DNA from: an uncultured Eubacterium sp.
Lineage (GTDB): Bacteria; Bacillota; Clostridia; Oscillospirales; Acutalibacteraceae
Length of the DNA stretch: 64,000 nucleotides
Direction of reading: 5' to 3'
Assembly: GCF_934525195.1 (NCBI RefSeq)
Contig: NZ_CAKSZA010000004.1
Coordinates: 1 to 64,000 of the forward strand
Positions 8,574 through 17,259 of the stretch are shown piece by piece. The position numbers and the translations under genes are program-made. The notes beneath the pieces are model-generated. The model searched no databases and was not told the DNA's origin. It saw only the letters and a list, made by a program, of their open reading frames with translations. Position 1 is the stretch's first letter. Each line of letters starts with the position of its first letter.

Positions 8574-9656
8574 GTGTTTTTCCAAATTTATGGTGATACC
8601 TCTATATACCAACTTCTCGGTTGGGTGATGGTATTTGCCGCACTTGTGCTTCTCAACGAAGTTGCAAGGCGCTCAAAAGCAGGCGGAATTTTCTGTTTCT
8701 TCGTTGTTCAGGCTGTGCTCACAGTTTACTTTATTGCTCTTGCAATAGGTAACGCAAAAGGCGCCGATTGGGCAGTCAACAACCAAACGGTAGTGCAAAT
8801 GGGCGGTTGGTTCCATTACGCCAAGTTGTATGCCGCAACAATCGGATGTATCGGATTTATGTTCATCAAGTACAAATGGGGCATTGGAAAAAAAGATTGG
8901 TTCAAGGTTTTCCCGTTTGTAATCGTTGCAATCAACATTCTTATTGCAGTTGCTTCTGACTTTGAATCAGCTATAAAGGGCTTCCAAGCAGGTTCAATCG
9001 CAGGTGGCTGGTGGTACTCAAACGAAGGTGTTTGGCTCTACGGCGGATGGTGGAACATCCTCAACGGTATTGCGGGTATCATCAATATTTTCTGTATGAC
9101 AAGTTGGTGGGGTATATATTCATCAAAGGATCAAAAGGATATGCTTTGGCCTGATATGACATGGTGCTTTATCATTGCATACGACATTTGGAACTTTGCA
9201 TATACATACAACAATCTTCCGCTTCACACTTGGTATTGCGGTGTTGCACTTCTTCTTGCTCCGACATTTGCAAACGCATTTTGGAACAAGGGCGGTTGGA
9301 TTCAAAACAGAGCAAACACACTTGCACTTTGGTGTATGTTTGCACAAGTTTGCCCAACATTCCTCAATCAGAGTATCTTCACCGTTCTTCCGTCAATCTA
9401 CGGTGCAAGAGGCGAAGAAATCAGAACAACAATCCAAAACGGTGTTATGGACGCAAACCTTGCACTCACACAGGCTGATGCAGACCCTAAAGCACAAGGC
9501 ATCATCTCTGTACTTGCTATCGTTGCAAATGTAATCTGCATTATGGCAATCATCAAGAAGTCAAGACAAAAGCACATCAATCCTTACAAGCAGGATGTAT
9601 TTACAGAACAGCACGACTTCAAGGAAGCTATGGCAAGAGCAGAAGAAGTTGCTTGA
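8574..9656 (+). CDS. DUF5692-family Trp-rich integral membrane protein
   Basis: A 360-residue polytopic membrane protein starting at GTG 8574 with an ideal AAGGAGG site. I count about eight to nine hydrophobic segments. Tryptophan is unusually frequent, with clusters GGWWYSNEGVWLYGGWWN (about 142-160) and TSWWGIY (about 176-182). The C-terminus is short, charged and cytosolic-looking. I recognise it as a DUF5692-type protein; no biochemical role is known to me. It follows the Fe-S/FAD oxidoreductase by 66 bases on the same strand, and the terminator after it closes the unit. I infer that the two genes act together, for example by docking the oxidoreductase to the membrane or by moving its substrate. 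Confidence 0.75.
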   Translation: MFFQIYGDTSIYQLLGWVMVFAALVLLNEVARRSKAGGIFCFFVVQAVLTVYFIALAIGNAKGADWAVNNQTVVQMGGWFHYAKLYAATIGCIGFMFIKYKWGIGKKDWFKVFPFVIVAINILIAVASDFESAIKGFQAGSIAGGWWYSNEGVWLYGGWWNILNGIAGIINIFCMTSWWGIYSSKDQKDMLWPDMTWCFIIAYDIWNFAYTYNNLPLHTWYCGVALLLAPTFANAFWNKGGWIQNRANTLALWCMFAQVCPTFLNQSIFTVLPSIYGARGEEIRTTIQNGVMDANLALTQADADPKAQGIISVLAIVANVICIMAIIKKSRQKHINPYKQDVFTEQHDFKEAMARAEEVA

Positions 9657-9680
9657 TTCATAGTTTCTTACTAATTAACA

Positions 9681-9715
9681 AAAAACGCAGTGGATTTTTC
9701 ATCTACTGCGTTTTA
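9681..9715. terminator. Bidirectional terminator between DUF5692 gene and comF
   Basis: AAAACGCAGTGGAT pairs with ATCTACTGCGTTTT around a five-base loop. It ends in T4 on the plus strand and in T-rich sequence on the minus strand. It lies between two convergent genes and overlaps the comF stop codon. Confidence 0.85.
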
Positions 9716-10422
9716 TCTTTAGTATTCGGTTTTCGCATTGCAAATGCTGTTGCGTAGGTTGCTGTTGCGCCGTAGCAATCAAGCACGGCGGCACATTCGG
9801 AAAGGGTTGCGCCCGTTGTTTTTACATCATCGACAACAAGATAAGTTTTATTTGTCGGGTCAATGTTATCATTTATATCAAACGCAGCAAACACATTTGC
9901 TCGTCTTTGCCGTGCAGATTGATTTCGCTGAGGCGGATTTTCGTACGCTTTATAGAATGTGTCTTCAAGAGGAACTCCTAAAATCTTTGACAGTTCCTCG
10001 GCTATAAGCCTAGCCTGGTTATATCCCCTTGCCTTTTGCCTCTTTTCAGTAAGCGGAACATAGGTTATCGCATCAAAATTAATGTGTTTAAATTCTGTTT
10101 TAATCATTTTTGCAATTTCGACAGCCATTCCCTTTGATAATTCGGAATATTCCGAAAACTTCAATCTGTGAACAGCTTTTTTAATATTGCCGTCATAATA
10201 AAACGGAGCAACAAATTCTTCATATTCTGGCTTGTGATGTGACTTCTTGCATCTGCAATCCTTTTTCATAGCGCCACAGGTTGTGCAGATTTCGCCCTTG
10301 ATTTTGGGAGCTTTTCGGCAATCATCACATCTGGCCTGCCCAAGCGGTACAACCTCACCGCAAATATCACAACGGCGAGTGAACACGCACCACGAAAATG
10401 CTTTGAGTAAATCTTTAATCAT
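9703..10422 (-). CDS. comF: ComF-family phosphoribosyltransferase-like protein
   Basis: A 239-residue protein. Its N-terminal quarter carries zinc-binding cysteines (CDICG, CDDC, CTTCG, CRCK within residues 19-60). Its remainder is a type I phosphoribosyltransferase fold with the PRPP loop VVDDVKTTGATL near residues 190-202. ComF proteins act in the cytosol during natural transformation, in the handling of incoming single-stranded DNA with the DprA/PriA machinery. It is the last gene of the ftsK-ygiQ-comEA-comF run, starting 2 bases after the comEA stop. Length and motif order are normal. Confidence 0.9.
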   Translation of the reverse strand: MIKDLLKAFSWCVFTRRCDICGEVVPLGQARCDDCRKAPKIKGEICTTCGAMKKDCRCKKSHHKPEYEEFVAPFYYDGNIKKAVHRLKFSEYSELSKGMAVEIAKMIKTEFKHINFDAITYVPLTEKRQKARGYNQARLIAEELSKILGVPLEDTFYKAYENPPQRNQSARQRRANVFAAFDINDNIDPTNKTYLVVDDVKTTGATLSECAAVLDCYGATATYATAFAMRKPNTKDKTQ

Positions 10423-10424
10423 AT

Positions 10425-10838
10425 CTACACCGTCAAATAAGGTGCAAGCTTTGCATATGTACTTTCACCTATACCGCTGATTTCCTTAATCTGCTCTACG
10501 CTTGTATATCCGCCGAGATACTCACGATATTCAATTATTGCGCTTGCCCTGCTTTCGCCAAGTCCGCTGATAGTGACAAGTTCATCAATAGTTGCCGTGT
10601 TGATGTTTAAAGGATAAGTTACATTTGTTTCCGTTTTATATTTTGCCGTTGTTTCTTCCTGTGATATGGAAGATTTTGCTTTTTCATCAACCGCCAAACT
10701 CTGTGAAGCGGATGTTTGAGGCAATGTTTCAACCTCCTTGTAAACACCCGGTGACGAAAGCGACACATAAACAATAATCCCCGCCATAACAAAGAGAGCA
10801 ACGCCTATCATAAATAATGTTTGTGCTTTTGTGTTCAT
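10425..10838 (-). CDS. comEA: ComEA-like helix-hairpin-helix DNA-binding protein
   Basis: This 137-residue protein has one N-terminal membrane anchor (about residues 7-29) and a low-complexity linker. Its ComEA-type helix-hairpin-helix pair runs from about 75 to 137, with hairpins ISGLGESRA and ISGIGESTY. ComEA holds double-stranded DNA at the outside of the membrane for uptake through ComEC. Its start overlaps the ygiQ stop by four bases (ATGA), and comF follows at once. It lies far from comEC (about 20 kb), unlike the Bacillus comE operon. The region between anchor and HhH is shorter than in Bacillus ComEA. Confidence 0.85.
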   Translation of the reverse strand: MNTKAQTLFMIGVALFVMAGIIVYVSLSSPGVYKEVETLPQTSASQSLAVDEKAKSSISQEETTAKYKTETNVTYPLNINTATIDELVTISGLGESRASAIIEYREYLGGYTSVEQIKEISGIGESTYAKLAPYLTV

Positions 10839-12754
10839 CTGCTTTTCTTTTTTCTGCCATAATCATTCGGCTTTTTACCGCCGAAATTTTGCTTGCTTCT
10901 ATTATTCTTGTTGTTCCTATTGTTTTTGTTATTGCCCGAATTATTACGATTTTGATAATTCGGAGTTTGAGGGCGAACAAGACAATTTTGGTCTGTACCG
11001 ATTAAATCAAAACGCTTTGCTTTTTTTAGTGCTTCCTCAACAAGAGCAAAATTCTTTGGGTTATAATATTGCAAGAGTGCTCTTTGGAGTGCCTTGTCGT
11101 GCGGATTTTTAGCCGAATAAACTTCCTCCATTGTGTACGGGTCAAGCCCCGTATAGAACATTGTGGTGGAAATTGTGCCCGGAGTAGGATAGAAGTCCTG
11201 AACTTGCTCAGGACGAATATGATTTTTCTTCAAGAAAAGTGCCAAATCAACAGCATCATTAAGGGTTGAACCCGGATGGCTCGACATAAGATACGGAACC
11301 AAATACTGCTCCTTATCAATCTCGCCCGTATACTGAAAATAACGCTTTGAAAATTCAATATAAGCCTCAATATGTGGCTTGCCCATTTTGTCAAGAACAG
11401 CGGCAGAACAATGTTCGGGAGCGACCTTGAGCTGACCCGATACATGGTATTTTACAAGTTCTCTGAAAAAGCTGTCGTCCTTATCCTGCAAAAGGTAATC
11501 GTATCTTATACCCGAACGAATAAACACTTTCTTGATGCCCGGAAGTTGACGGACACTGCGGAGAATATCAAGATATTCCTCGTGATTTGCAACAAGGTTT
11601 TTGCAAGGCTTTGGTGCAAGACATTTCTTGCCCTTACAAAGTCCGTGCTCCTCCTGAAACATACAAGACGGCTGACGGAAGTTAGCGGTAGGTCCGCCAA
11701 TGTCGTGAATATACCCTTTAAAATTAGGCATATGAGTGAGTTTTTCAGCCTCAATCATAATGCTTTTTTTACTTCTTGTGGTTATGTATCTGCCCTGATG
11801 AAAAGCGATTGAGCAGAAATTGCAAGCACCGAAGCAACCACGGTTGTGAGTGATTGAAAACTCAACCTCTTGAATACCCGGAACACCGCCCTGTGCTTCA
11901 TACATAGGATGATAAGCACGCATATACGGAAGTGAATAAACCCAATCGAGTTCCTTAGTTGTGAGCGGTGGCATCGGCTGATTTTGAACAACCATTTTTT
12001 TGCCGTGTTTCTGCTTAATAACCTTGCCTCTGATGTGGTCTTGCTCGTCTTGTTCAATCCTTGCAGCCTTTGCATATTCCTTTTTTGATGAGCAAACATT
12101 CTCAAACGACGGACATTCAACGCCGACATACGGGGTGTCCTTTGTGTCAACTGCGTATACCGTGCCGAGAATATCGTGCATTGTGTCAACGCTTTCACCG
12201 TTATTAAGTCGTTCTGCAATCTCAATGGTTTGATTTTCGCCCATACCGAAAATGAGCAAATCAGCCTTTGAATCAAGGAGAATTGACGGACGAACAGCGT
12301 CATCCCAATAATCATAATGTGCAAAACGGCGAAGTGATGCTTCAAGTCCGCCGATAATTACAGGCACATCAGGATAAAGCTGTTTTACAATATTTGAATA
12401 AACAATAACCGCTCTGTCAGGTCGCTTACCCATTTTACCGCCTGCTGTGTAGGCGTCAACCGAACGAGGCTTTTTTGCAACAGTGTAATGAGCAACCATT
12501 GAATCGATATTACCGCTTGAAATGAAATAACCCAAGCGAGGCTTGCCGAACTGTTCAAAATCCTTTGTTGTGCGCCAATCGGGTTGTGACAAAACAGCTA
12601 CCTTGTAACCTTTTGCTTCGAGGACACGGGTGATTATTGACGCACCGAAAGAAGGATGGTCAACATAAGCGTCACCGGAAATATACACAAAATCCGGCTG
12701 TTCCCATCCTCTCTCGAACATATCCTTTTGATTTACGGGGAGAAATTTATTCAT
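10835..12754 (-). CDS. YgiQ-family radical SAM protein
   Basis: A 639-residue radical SAM protein of the YgiQ family, whose substrate is unknown. The radical SAM cysteine motif is CFGACNFC near residues 305-312. An upstream B12-binding-like Rossmann region (DVPVIIGGLEASLRRFAHYD) and a downstream conserved APEHCS motif are typical. The last 40 residues are a basic, Asn/Lys-rich tail that may bind nucleic acid. It overlaps the ftsK end by eight bases and the comEA start by four, so the genes are translationally coupled. Confidence 0.9.
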   Translation of the reverse strand: MNKFLPVNQKDMFERGWEQPDFVYISGDAYVDHPSFGASIITRVLEAKGYKVAVLSQPDWRTTKDFEQFGKPRLGYFISSGNIDSMVAHYTVAKKPRSVDAYTAGGKMGKRPDRAVIVYSNIVKQLYPDVPVIIGGLEASLRRFAHYDYWDDAVRPSILLDSKADLLIFGMGENQTIEIAERLNNGESVDTMHDILGTVYAVDTKDTPYVGVECPSFENVCSSKKEYAKAARIEQDEQDHIRGKVIKQKHGKKMVVQNQPMPPLTTKELDWVYSLPYMRAYHPMYEAQGGVPGIQEVEFSITHNRGCFGACNFCSIAFHQGRYITTRSKKSIMIEAEKLTHMPNFKGYIHDIGGPTANFRQPSCMFQEEHGLCKGKKCLAPKPCKNLVANHEEYLDILRSVRQLPGIKKVFIRSGIRYDYLLQDKDDSFFRELVKYHVSGQLKVAPEHCSAAVLDKMGKPHIEAYIEFSKRYFQYTGEIDKEQYLVPYLMSSHPGSTLNDAVDLALFLKKNHIRPEQVQDFYPTPGTISTTMFYTGLDPYTMEEVYSAKNPHDKALQRALLQYYNPKNFALVEEALKKAKRFDLIGTDQNCLVRPQTPNYQNRNNSGNNKNNRNNKNNRSKQNFGGKKPNDYGRKKKSR

Positions 12755-15305
12755 AGCTGTCCTCGTTTAAATCTTGATTATCTATTACTTCGTCAGAGCC
12801 GAATTCCAACTGCTCTGTATTGTCAGCCGTGAAATCGTGAGCAGGACCTTGTGCCTGAATTTGAATCCACTGCTGTTTTGTGATTAATATTTTTCTTGGT
12901 TTTGCACCCTCGGCAGGACCGATAATGTGCTTGTCCTCCATTTGGTCCATAATCTTTGAGCCTCTTGAATAGCCGACTCCGAGCTTACGCTGTAAGAAAG
13001 AAGTTGAAGCCTTGCCGTTTTCAAGAACGACATCGACCGCTTCGTCAAACAGAGGGTCGAGATTTTCACCCGAATCACCGCCGTCGGTAAACTTGTTTGA
13101 AGTTTTTTCCTGAACGGCTTTGCTCTCGATTTCCTTTTGGATTTCTTCGCTGTACTCGCTTTCGCCCTGATTTTTAATAAATTCGCAAAGCGCCTCAACT
13201 TCGTCATCGCTGATATAACAGCCTTGAACACGAAGCGGTTTGTTTGAACCGATAGGAGAATACAGCATATCACCCATACCGAGAAGTTTTTCCGCACCGC
13301 TGGAATCGAGAATTGTACGAGAGTCGATTGCGGAAGAAACAGTCAATGCGATACGAGATGAAATGTTTGCCTTGATAAGACCCGTGATGACATCAACAGA
13401 CGGTCTTTGAGTTGCAATGACAAGGTGCATACCTGCGGCACGAGCCATCTGTGCAAGACGACAAATACTGTCCTCAACCTCTTTTGGAGCAGCCATCATA
13501 AGGTCGGCAAGCTCATCAATGCAAATGACAATCTTCGGCATAGGCTTCATATCCTCATGCTTTTCGACATAACGATTGTAGCCCTCAATATCACGCACGC
13601 CAGTGTCGCTGAACTTTTGATAACGCTCAAGCATTTCAGACACAGCCCATCCGAGTGCACCCGAAGCCTTGCGCGGGTCGGTGACAACCGGGACAAGAAG
13701 GTGCGGAATGTTCTCATATTTTGAAAATTCTACCTTTTTAGGGTCAATCATAAGGAACTTAACCTCATCGGGATTTGCCCTATAAAGAATAGAAACAATA
13801 ATTGAGTTCATACAAACAGATTTACCCGAACCTGTTGTGCCGGCGATAAGCAAGTGAGGCATTTTTGCAATATCACAAAATACGGTTTTGCCTGCAATGT
13901 CCTTGCCGAGTCCTGCCGACAGAAGCGACTTTTGTGCATTGAAATCGGCAGAATCAATAACTTCACGCATAGAAACGCTGTTTTTAACGGTATTTGGAAT
14001 TTCTATTCCGACAGCTGCTTTGCCCGGAATAGGAGCTTCAATACGAACGTTAACAGCCGCAAGATTAAGTGCAATATCATCCGAAAGATTTGTAATCTTA
14101 CTGATACGAACACCCGAAGCGGGTTTCAATTCGTATCTTGTAACCGTCGGGCCTCTTGAAATATCGGTGATTTCTGCCTGAACACCAAAAGAAGCAAGAG
14201 TATCAACCAAAAGTTCTGCGTTGTTTTTAAGTTCGGCAGACACATCTTTTGCGGATTTATGTTTAACGGTTTTGAGAATGTCAACGCTCGGAAGCTTATA
14301 TTCCTTAACTTCCTTTTGCATATCTTCTTCCGTAACCACAAATTCAGGGATAGGCTCTGCTTTTTCCTCAACAGGCTTTTCTGTTTTATCCTCGCTTGCG
14401 GTTTTGACAATATCGTCAATAGTCTTTTTCTTTGAATCCTGTCTGCCCTGCTTGTTCTTGCTTGTAGCCTGATTGATTTCGGCAATAAGCTTTGAATAAT
14501 CATCGGCAGGTTCTTCCGTTTTCTCAACATCCTGTGAATTTTCAGCCTTTGACTTTGCCTTTTTCTTAGGCTTTTCTTCCTGAACAGGAGGTTCGTCATC
14601 AAGCGGAATATCAACATTGTTCATTCTGCGTCTTTCAAGACGTTCCTCGATATAAGGTGTTGCCTTTTCAACAACGGCACGAACAGGTTTTGTTGTGTTC
14701 TTGAAAAACTGATTAACCGTTACCTTTGAAAGAAGCATAATCACAACAATTATTAAAAGCAAATCAATTACAACGGCAGGAGCTTTGCCCATAGTCATAA
14801 AGAGCCATCCCAATGCCGCACCAAAAAAACCACCGTTAAAATTTAACGGAGCATCTGCAAACTCGCTTTTGCAAGTGTCAAGGAACGGAACGCCGACTTT
14901 CGCTTTTACAATATAAATAAACGCAGAAATAAAAAGCACAATCAAAATTATGCAAATAGGCTCTGCAATCATCTTTTTGCTTGATTTTGTTTTTTGAACA
15001 AGGAACGAATAAGTAAGGCTCAAAAGCGGAAAAACGATTGATGCCATCCATCCGAAAAGACCTATGTAAACATTGTGAACATCATTCCAGAAATTCTCAC
15101 CCGGAATAACCGCAACAAAGAAAAACAAAACCGAAAATGCAAAAATAATTATGCTGACAATTCTGTTTTTGTTTGCCTGCGCTTCAAGATCCATAAGCCT
15201 CTGTTGCTCCTCAAATTCGGCAAGTGCCTTTTTTGAATGAGTGACAGGCTTTTTAGGGGTCGGCTTTTTATTCTGTTTTTGTTTAGAATTCTTACTGTTA
15301 GCCAT
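12747..15305 (-). CDS. ftsK: DNA translocase FtsK/SpoIIIE
   Basis: The 852-residue motor pumps double-stranded DNA through the division septum. A basic N-terminus precedes four membrane segments (about 45-195), a charged Glu/Lys linker (about 225-330) and the RecA-like motor. The motor has Walker A GTTGSGKS near 490 and Walker B VICIDELADL near 590. The C-terminal gamma winged helix reads KLGVGYSRGSKIMDQME. Position after tepA and ylzJ is the same as that of spoIIIE in Bacillus. Sequence cannot decide whether it serves division, sporulation or both. Confidence 0.92.
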   Translation of the reverse strand: MANSKNSKQKQNKKPTPKKPVTHSKKALAEFEEQQRLMDLEAQANKNRIVSIIIFAFSVLFFFVAVIPGENFWNDVHNVYIGLFGWMASIVFPLLSLTYSFLVQKTKSSKKMIAEPICIILIVLFISAFIYIVKAKVGVPFLDTCKSEFADAPLNFNGGFFGAALGWLFMTMGKAPAVVIDLLLIIVVIMLLSKVTVNQFFKNTTKPVRAVVEKATPYIEERLERRRMNNVDIPLDDEPPVQEEKPKKKAKSKAENSQDVEKTEEPADDYSKLIAEINQATSKNKQGRQDSKKKTIDDIVKTASEDKTEKPVEEKAEPIPEFVVTEEDMQKEVKEYKLPSVDILKTVKHKSAKDVSAELKNNAELLVDTLASFGVQAEITDISRGPTVTRYELKPASGVRISKITNLSDDIALNLAAVNVRIEAPIPGKAAVGIEIPNTVKNSVSMREVIDSADFNAQKSLLSAGLGKDIAGKTVFCDIAKMPHLLIAGTTGSGKSVCMNSIIVSILYRANPDEVKFLMIDPKKVEFSKYENIPHLLVPVVTDPRKASGALGWAVSEMLERYQKFSDTGVRDIEGYNRYVEKHEDMKPMPKIVICIDELADLMMAAPKEVEDSICRLAQMARAAGMHLVIATQRPSVDVITGLIKANISSRIALTVSSAIDSRTILDSSGAEKLLGMGDMLYSPIGSNKPLRVQGCYISDDEVEALCEFIKNQGESEYSEEIQKEIESKAVQEKTSNKFTDGGDSGENLDPLFDEAVDVVLENGKASTSFLQRKLGVGYSRGSKIMDQMEDKHIIGPAEGAKPRKILITKQQWIQIQAQGPAHDFTADNTEQLEFGSDEVIDNQDLNEDSYE

Positions 15306-15317
15306 AATTTACCTACT

Positions 15318-16181
15318 TTATTTTCTTAATATCAATTCAAAAATACCGATAACAAGTATTATGATACCGACTGCGACATCATAATAGCCAAAATACTTCA
15401 AATAGCCTTTGCTGACGAAGTATTTGAGAAATACGGTGCTGAAAAACGAAGCCACAATTGAAATCACAACACCGATAATAATCGAGAGAGCGCCGACATG
15501 CGTGACGCTGATGCAAATCTCGACAATACCGCTGACAACAAGCACGGGAACGCTAATAAGAAGTGCATAGTTGATTGCGTGCCTTTTGCTCACACCAAAA
15601 AGAACAAGAACGGCAAGCACAACACCGATGAACGAAAATCCCGATACAGGAATCAAAAACACACTCAACGCTCCGACAATGATTGCAGGAAGTTCCGCAA
15701 CAGGCTTTGTTATGCTTGATTTTGCAAGTTGAACAGATGCAAGAATAAGGAGCACGCCCGTGATTGCAAGGAACAGACCGTCATCAAGAAGTGTTTTGTT
15801 GAACTGAGTCATACGAAGGACATTATAAAGAAGTCCGTATTTACCGCAAGGAATGAGCCACAAAAGCATTGGGCAAAAACTCATAAGAGTCATATACATA
15901 TAATGCCTTGCACCGCTCGGTTTGCTTCCCTTTAGTCTTTTTTTGAACACATCGCCGACAGTTGAAAACAGCTCATAAGACATTTTCAAAAACAGCTTAT
16001 ATGAAGCAATTACTATGCCAACAGCGATACCTATATGTACAATACCGGTGAGGGACGAGCACTCACCCGAAAATCTACCGGCAAAATCGTGAAAAATTGA
16101 GGAATGGGCAGTTTCACTTATTGGAAAAATTCGGCACACAGCTTGGAATAGTGCCTGAAATATTGCAGTTAAAATCGACAT
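15318..16181 (-). CDS. UppP/BacA-family membrane protein with degenerate active site
   Basis: A 287-residue polytopic membrane protein with the overall layout of undecaprenyl-diphosphatase (UppP). Family UppP proteins recycle the cell-wall lipid carrier using a motif like (E/Q)GxxEFLPxSSxGH and a second motif PGxSRSG. Here the first reads QAVCRIFPISETAH, losing the second Glu. The second region reads IPVSGFSFIG before SKRHAINYALLISVP, losing the catalytic Arg. I therefore expect it to be inactive as a phosphatase or to have another role. Start: ATG at 16181 with CGGAGGAAAAAACA upstream; an in-frame start 20 codons earlier lacks a site. It sits between ylzJ and ftsK, where Bacillus has nothing. 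Confidence 0.65.
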   Translation of the reverse strand: MSILTAIFQALFQAVCRIFPISETAHSSIFHDFAGRFSGECSSLTGIVHIGIAVGIVIASYKLFLKMSYELFSTVGDVFKKRLKGSKPSGARHYMYMTLMSFCPMLLWLIPCGKYGLLYNVLRMTQFNKTLLDDGLFLAITGVLLILASVQLAKSSITKPVAELPAIIVGALSVFLIPVSGFSFIGVVLAVLVLFGVSKRHAINYALLISVPVLVVSGIVEICISVTHVGALSIIIGVVISIVASFFSTVFLKYFVSKGYLKYFGYYDVAVGIIILVIGIFELILRK

Positions 16182-16323
16182 TGTTTTTTCCTCCGAAAAA
16201 TTGAGCGTTATCAAGATAATAGCCTGTCCTGATATAATCATATGGATTGGTGGAACGAGGCTTGGAAATAATCATTTCGTTTTTATAGAAAACATCATTT
16301 ATGTCAACAACGGTATAAAGCAT
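16114..16323 (-). CDS. ylzJ: YlzJ-like small protein
   Basis: A 69-residue protein beginning [12 protein letters not shown], which resembles the YlzJ family of small Firmicutes proteins of unknown function. Its ATG overlaps the tepA stop (TGATG). The order tepA-ylzJ-spoIIIE is the same as in Bacillus subtilis, which supports the call more than the sequence itself. Its last 22 codons overlap the N-terminal coding region of the UppP-like gene by 68 bases in another frame. Confidence 0.6.
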   Translation of the reverse strand: MLYTVVDINDVFYKNEMIISKPRSTNPYDYIRTGYYLDNAQFFGGKNNVDFNCNISGTIPSCVPNFSNK

Positions 16324-17012
16324 CAGTTTTCCCTCTCAATCACCGATTCAAGATAGTCAAGTGCGTCCGACAAACCGCCGAGTTCATCAATGAGTCCGCA
16401 TTTGACAGCCTCCTCGCCGTCAAGCACCGTGCCCACATCCATAATCAATTCGCCTGTTTTCATCATCAATGCCCTGAATTCATCGGCAGTAATCTGCGAA
16501 TTATTCTCAACAAACCTTGCAATCCTATCCTGCATTTTTTCAAAATACGAAAGAGTTTGCGGAACACCGAGAACCGTTCCGTTCATACGAACAGGGTGCA
16601 CGGTCATCGTTGCGGTAGGCACTATAAAGCTACGCTTACAGCTGACAGCAAGCGGAACGCCGATACTGTGACCTCCGCCAAGGACAAGCGAAGCAGTGGG
16701 AGTTTTCATAGTTGAAAGAAGCTCTGCAATAGCAAGCCCCGCTTCAACATCTCCGCCAACGGTGTTGAGTATAATCAACAATCCGTCAATCTCCTTGCTC
16801 TCCTCAATCGCAACAAGCTGCGGAATAACATGCTCATATTTGGTGGTTTTATTTTGGCTCGGCAAAATATAATGCCCCTCAATTTGACCGATAACAGTCA
16901 GGCAATGAATGAAATGCCCGTCTTTTTTGACCGTTATTGAGCCTGTTTCAAAGGTTGAGCCTTGCTCACCGTTATTGTTGTTTTCGTTAAAATCTTCGTT
17001 TTCTTTGCACAT
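16323..17012 (-). CDS. tepA: ClpP-like serine protease, TepA type
   Basis: A 229-residue ClpP-fold protein of the translocation-enhancing protein TepA group. The ClpP core spans about 40-220, with [11 protein letters not shown], the nucleophile-containing GGGHSIGVP (Ser near 116) and the histidine motif MTVHPVRM (near 137). A 30-residue acidic, Asn-rich N-terminal extension precedes it. In Bacillus TepA is linked to protein secretion or to degradation of leftover signal peptides; that role is inherited annotation here. It is first in the run to comF, with promoter at 17054-17082 and the site AGAGGTG. Confidence 0.85.
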   Translation of the reverse strand: MCKENEDFNENNNNGEQGSTFETGSITVKKDGHFIHCLTVIGQIEGHYILPSQNKTTKYEHVIPQLVAIEESKEIDGLLIILNTVGGDVEAGLAIAELLSTMKTPTASLVLGGGHSIGVPLAVSCKRSFIVPTATMTVHPVRMNGTVLGVPQTLSYFEKMQDRIARFVENNSQITADEFRALMMKTGELIMDVGTVLDGEEAVKCGLIDELGGLSDALDYLESVIEREN

Positions 17013-17053
17013 AACAGCACCTCTGTACTATTATGCACAAAGCATTACATTAT

Positions 17054-17082
17054 ATTTTAACATTTTATGCCGATTTTTTCAA
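17054..17082 (-). promoter_or_regulatory. Promoter of the tepA-to-comF run
   Basis: Minus-strand TTGAAA (17077-17082), a 17-base spacer and TAAAAT (17054-17059), about 42 bases upstream of the tepA start. It lies just downstream of the terminator at 17112. Confidence 0.65.
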
Positions 17083-17103
17083 CACAATTATTAATTTATA
17101 TAT

Positions 17104-17136
17104 TATATAAAAAGAGCGACCGTTACAGTCGCTCTT
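17104..17136 (-). terminator. Terminator after the M64 protein and short ORF
   Basis: AAGAGCGAC (17112-17120) pairs perfectly with GTCGCTCTT (17128-17136) around a 7-base loop. On the minus strand it is followed by TTTTTATATAAT. It lies 12 bases after the stop of the 33-codon gene. Confidence 0.85.
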
Positions 17137-17147
17137 AAAACTTAAAT

Positions 17148-17249
17148 TTAATGTAAATCAGGTGTTTCAACAGGGCCTCTGCTTGTTGTAATAACATCAC
17201 AGATAGCAAACTCTTGAAGTTCAGCCTGTGGCTTTGTATATTCTTTCAT
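17148..17249 (-). CDS. 33-residue peptide gene downstream of M64 protein
   Basis: An ATG at 17249 preceded by TATAAGGAG opens a 33-codon frame ending in TAA at 17148. It starts 10 bases after the stop of the M64 protein gene and ends just before the terminator, so it is the last gene of that transcript. The peptide starts MKEYTKPQ, has a central AICDVITTSRG with a single cysteine (residue 17), and ends TPDLH. It has no hydrophobic signal sequence. The pattern of a Lys-Tyr-x-Lys-Pro start followed by D-x-I-T-(T/A)-S is one I associate with short uncharacterised Clostridia peptides. Its function is unknown. Confidence 0.6.
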   Translation of the reverse strand: MKEYTKPQAELQEFAICDVITTSRGPVETPDLH

Positions 17250-17259
17250 TTCAGTCTCC

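Noticed and set aside
15318..16181. Straight call as active undecaprenyl-diphosphatase
   Set aside because: Both catalytic motifs are altered, so an active-enzyme label would overstate the evidence.
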